A DNA stretch of 64,000 nt. Origin: DASUAS01 sp963841415 (GTDB lineage: Bacteria; Actinomycetota; Acidimicrobiia; IMCC26256; DASPTH01). The translations under genes and the position numbers were made by a program. The notes below the pieces were generated by a model. The model saw only the letters and a program-made list of their open reading frames with translations, searched no databases and was not told the DNA's origin. Positions 62,212 to 64,000 of this stretch are shown piece by piece. The first letter of the stretch is position 1, and each line of letters begins with the position of its first letter. The stretch spans positions 1-64,000 of the forward strand of contig CAWJCN010000001.1 of the NCBI GenBank assembly GCA_963841415.1. The letters are read 5' to 3'.

Positions 62212-63237
62212 TCATCGCGCATCTTCGACGATCGTCCAGCGCGTCGGCTCGCCCTCGGACTCTTCGAGGACGCCGCGCACGACGAGCGCGCGCAGGTGCG
62301 CGTAGGCCTCGCCGATCGCGGACCGGCGCATGAACCCGTCGATCTGGTCCCACGGTCGCGACCAGTCCATGCGGGGCGCCACCTCCCACGCGGTGTCATG
62401 GCCGTCTCGCACGGCTTCGATCACCTCGACGAACCGGTGCTCGTGGTGGGCGCGGATCTCGAGCAGACGGGCGCGGTGGCCCACGTAGCGCCACTCGTGC
62501 GCGGGGAGCGCCTCGACGGCGTCGAACTCCGCCAGCCGCTCGAGCGAGCGGAGGTAGTCGCCGAGCGGGTCGGGTTCGGTCTGCGGGTTGAGGTTGACGT
62601 TGGGCGTGATGCGGGGGAGCACGCAGTCGCCGGTGAGCATGAGTCGGTTGGTCGCCTCCCAGAAGCAGAGGTGGCCGGGTGAGTGGCCGGGCGTCCAGAG
62701 CGCGGTGAGGTCCCACCCGGGCATGTCGGGCTGGTCGCCGTCCTCCATCAGCACGTTGGGCTCGACGAAGTCGACGAACGGCCGCGCCGGCATCGACGCA
62801 TCCCGTAGTTCCTCGAGCTCGCTCGCTGGCGCACCGAGCTTGCGCAGCATGCCGCCCATGCGTTCGAGGAGGTCGGTGGGTTCCTCGTAGCGGTCGTGGA
62901 TGAGCGCGGCATCGGCGGGATGCAGGGCGATCCACGCATCGGAGTTCTCGCGCACCCGTCCGGCGAGGCCGTAGTGGTCGGGGTGGATGTGGGTGACCAT
63001 CACGCCCTGAACGTCCTTCATCCCGAACCCGGCGTGGCCGAGTCCCGCGCTCAAGGCGTCGAACGCATCGTCGGTGTTCCAGCCCGCATCGACGAGGAAC
63101 GGTCCCTTGTCGGTCTCGAACGCGTAGACGAAGACATACCGCAGCGGGATCGGCAGCGGAACCGGGATGCTCCACAGCCCGGAGCGCACCTGCTCCACGG
63201 GCGGCAGGGGCTTGGTGGCTCGTTGGGTCGTCGTCAT
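62212..63237 (-). CDS. Metallo-beta-lactamase fold hydrolase
   Basis: 341 residues from ATG 63237; frame extension to 63840 is false. The metal motif VTHIHPDHYGLAGRV (about residues 81-95, HxHxDH) and TPGHSPGHLCFW and GDCVLP give the glyoxalase-II-like site. C-terminal HEWRYVGHRARLLEIRAHHEHR is the helical domain of the family. It probably hydrolyses a lactone, thioester or ester of the pathway; a quorum-type lactonase is possible. It is divergent from the SDR at 63308. Confidence 0.9.
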   Translation of the reverse strand: MTTTQRATKPLPPVEQVRSGLWSIPVPLPIPLRYVFVYAFETDKGPFLVDAGWNTDDAFDALSAGLGHAGFGMKDVQGVMVTHIHPDHYGLAGRVRENSDAWIALHPADAALIHDRYEEPTDLLERMGGMLRKLGAPASELEELRDASMPARPFVDFVEPNVLMEDGDQPDMPGWDLTALWTPGHSPGHLCFWEATNRLMLTGDCVLPRITPNVNLNPQTEPDPLGDYLRSLERLAEFDAVEALPAHEWRYVGHRARLLEIRAHHEHRFVEVIEAVRDGHDTAWEVAPRMDWSRPWDQIDGFMRRSAIGEAYAHLRALVVRGVLEESEGEPTRWTIVEDAR

Positions 63238-63307
63238 CCTGAGAGGATGCCAGACGGCACTACGGTGCTGCCGGTCCGAGGACAGAGATCGAGGGGAGCA
63301 GCACGCG

Positions 63308-64000
63308 ATGCGAGGGCTGCCCGGCAAGGTCGTGGTGGTCGCAGGGGGCGGATCGGGCATCGGTGCCGCAACTGCGCGGCGCTTGGGCGCCGAAGGCGCG
63401 GCGGTCGTCGTCGGCGACCTGCAGGGTGACAACGCGAACGCGGTGGCGAGCGAGGTGCGCGACGCCGGCGGTCGCGCGGTGGCGGTGCAGTTCGACATCG
63501 CCGACGACGGATCGGTCGCGGCGCTGGTCGCGGTTGCGATCGCCGAGTACGGCGGGCTCGACGCGATGCACGCGAACGCGGCGGACTTGTCCCCGAGACG
63601 ATCGGTCGCGACAGCGACGCGTTGACGGTGCCCCTCGACGTGTTCGATCACACGCTCCAGGTGAACCTCCGTGGGCACCTCCTGTGCACGCGTCACGCGC
63701 TGCCGCACCTGCTCGAGCGGGGTGGTGGCGCGCTGGTGTACACCAGCTCGGCGGCCGGCCACATCGGCGAGCCGGAACGACCCTCGTACGCGGCGTCGAA
63801 GGCCGGCATCAACTCGTTGGTGCGCCACGTCGCGTCGCACTGGGGCCGCGACGGGATCCGGGCCAACTCGATCGCGCGGGCCTCGTCGTGACCCCGGCCA
63901 TGGACACCGGCCTGCCCAGCGAGTTCCGCGACCAAGCGCTGCGCGTGGGTCGCTCGCCGCGCCTCGGCCGCCCCGACGACATCGCCGGGATGGTCGCGTT
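63308..64000 (+). pseudogene. Short-chain dehydrogenase/reductase, twice frameshifted, cut by the window edge
   Basis: ATG 63308 follows GAGGGGAG. The first frame GGGSGIGAATARRLGAEGA runs to HANAADL; after about 63588 the protein continues as VPETIGRDSDALTVPLDVFD and VYTSSAAGHIGEPERPSYAA with SKAG, a full SDR core. At about 63882 a second missing base moves it to LVVTPAMDTGLPSEFRDQAL and RLGRPDDIAGMVA at the edge. Two single-base losses in one gene suggest error or decay. If intact it would be a classical SDR. Confidence 0.8.

Noticed and set aside
62212..63840. 542-residue minus-strand frame
   Set aside because: The MBL hydrolase starts at 63237; upstream codons are antisense to the SDR at 63308.

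Overview
The window is a gene-dense, very GC-rich stretch. It has many GTG starts, short AG-rich ribosome binding sites and tight ATGA/GTGA gene overlaps. The gene content points to an actinobacterium: luciferase-like (probably F420- or FMN-dependent) oxidoreductases, a KstR2-like TetR, FadD3-like and FadD19-like acyl-CoA ligases, and a cysO-cysM-murI-MBL-rph-rdgB block like that of Mycobacterium tuberculosis. My best guess is a non-mycobacterial lineage such as Acidimicrobiia; this is inference only. I saw no tRNA, rRNA, CRISPR array, integrase or transposase.

Layout: 0-2.3 kb holds a luciferase-like monooxygenase and a cupin, divergent from a TauD-family dioxygenase and a MarR regulator, with a palindrome between them. 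2.3-7.3 kb is a leftward operon of hydantoinase/oxoprolinase subunits B and A, a TetR regulator and a cupin. 7.3-12.9 kb is a rightward catabolic operon: amidohydrolase, AMP-ligase, degenerate amidohydrolase, unknown protein, SDR and NTF2-like protein. 13.0-14.6 kb holds a degenerate RadC/JAB-like protein, a perfect 24-bp palindrome, a frameshifted TOPRIM gene and a small cupin. 14.7-21.1 kb is the housekeeping block: cysO, cysM, tsaC, murI, an Rv1339-like MBL protein, rph, rdgB and two small conserved unknowns.

21-64 kb is an almost uninterrupted catabolic region. It holds six acyl-CoA dehydrogenases, five enoyl-CoA hydratases, six SDRs plus one SDR fragment, two CoA ligases, two class III CoA-transferases, further amidohydrolase-2 enzymes, four further luciferase-like oxidoreductases, a P450, a thioesterase, a MaoC-like protein, a DUF35/thiolase-like pair, an MBL hydrolase and a GntR regulator. 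Together these genes could activate, oxidise and cleave a branched or cyclic carboxylic acid (steroid-, terpenoid- or alicyclic-like). The substrate cannot be read from the sequence.

Three genome-scale oddities stand out. First, a family of intergenic palindromic repeats sits exactly at gene boundaries and often supplies false start codons. Second, short tandem duplications occur at several stop/start junctions. Third, at least eight genes are broken by single small indels in GC-rich runs, which means either uncorrected sequencing errors or heavy pseudogenisation in the catabolic region. No stretch longer than about 150 bases lacks a gene or repeat.
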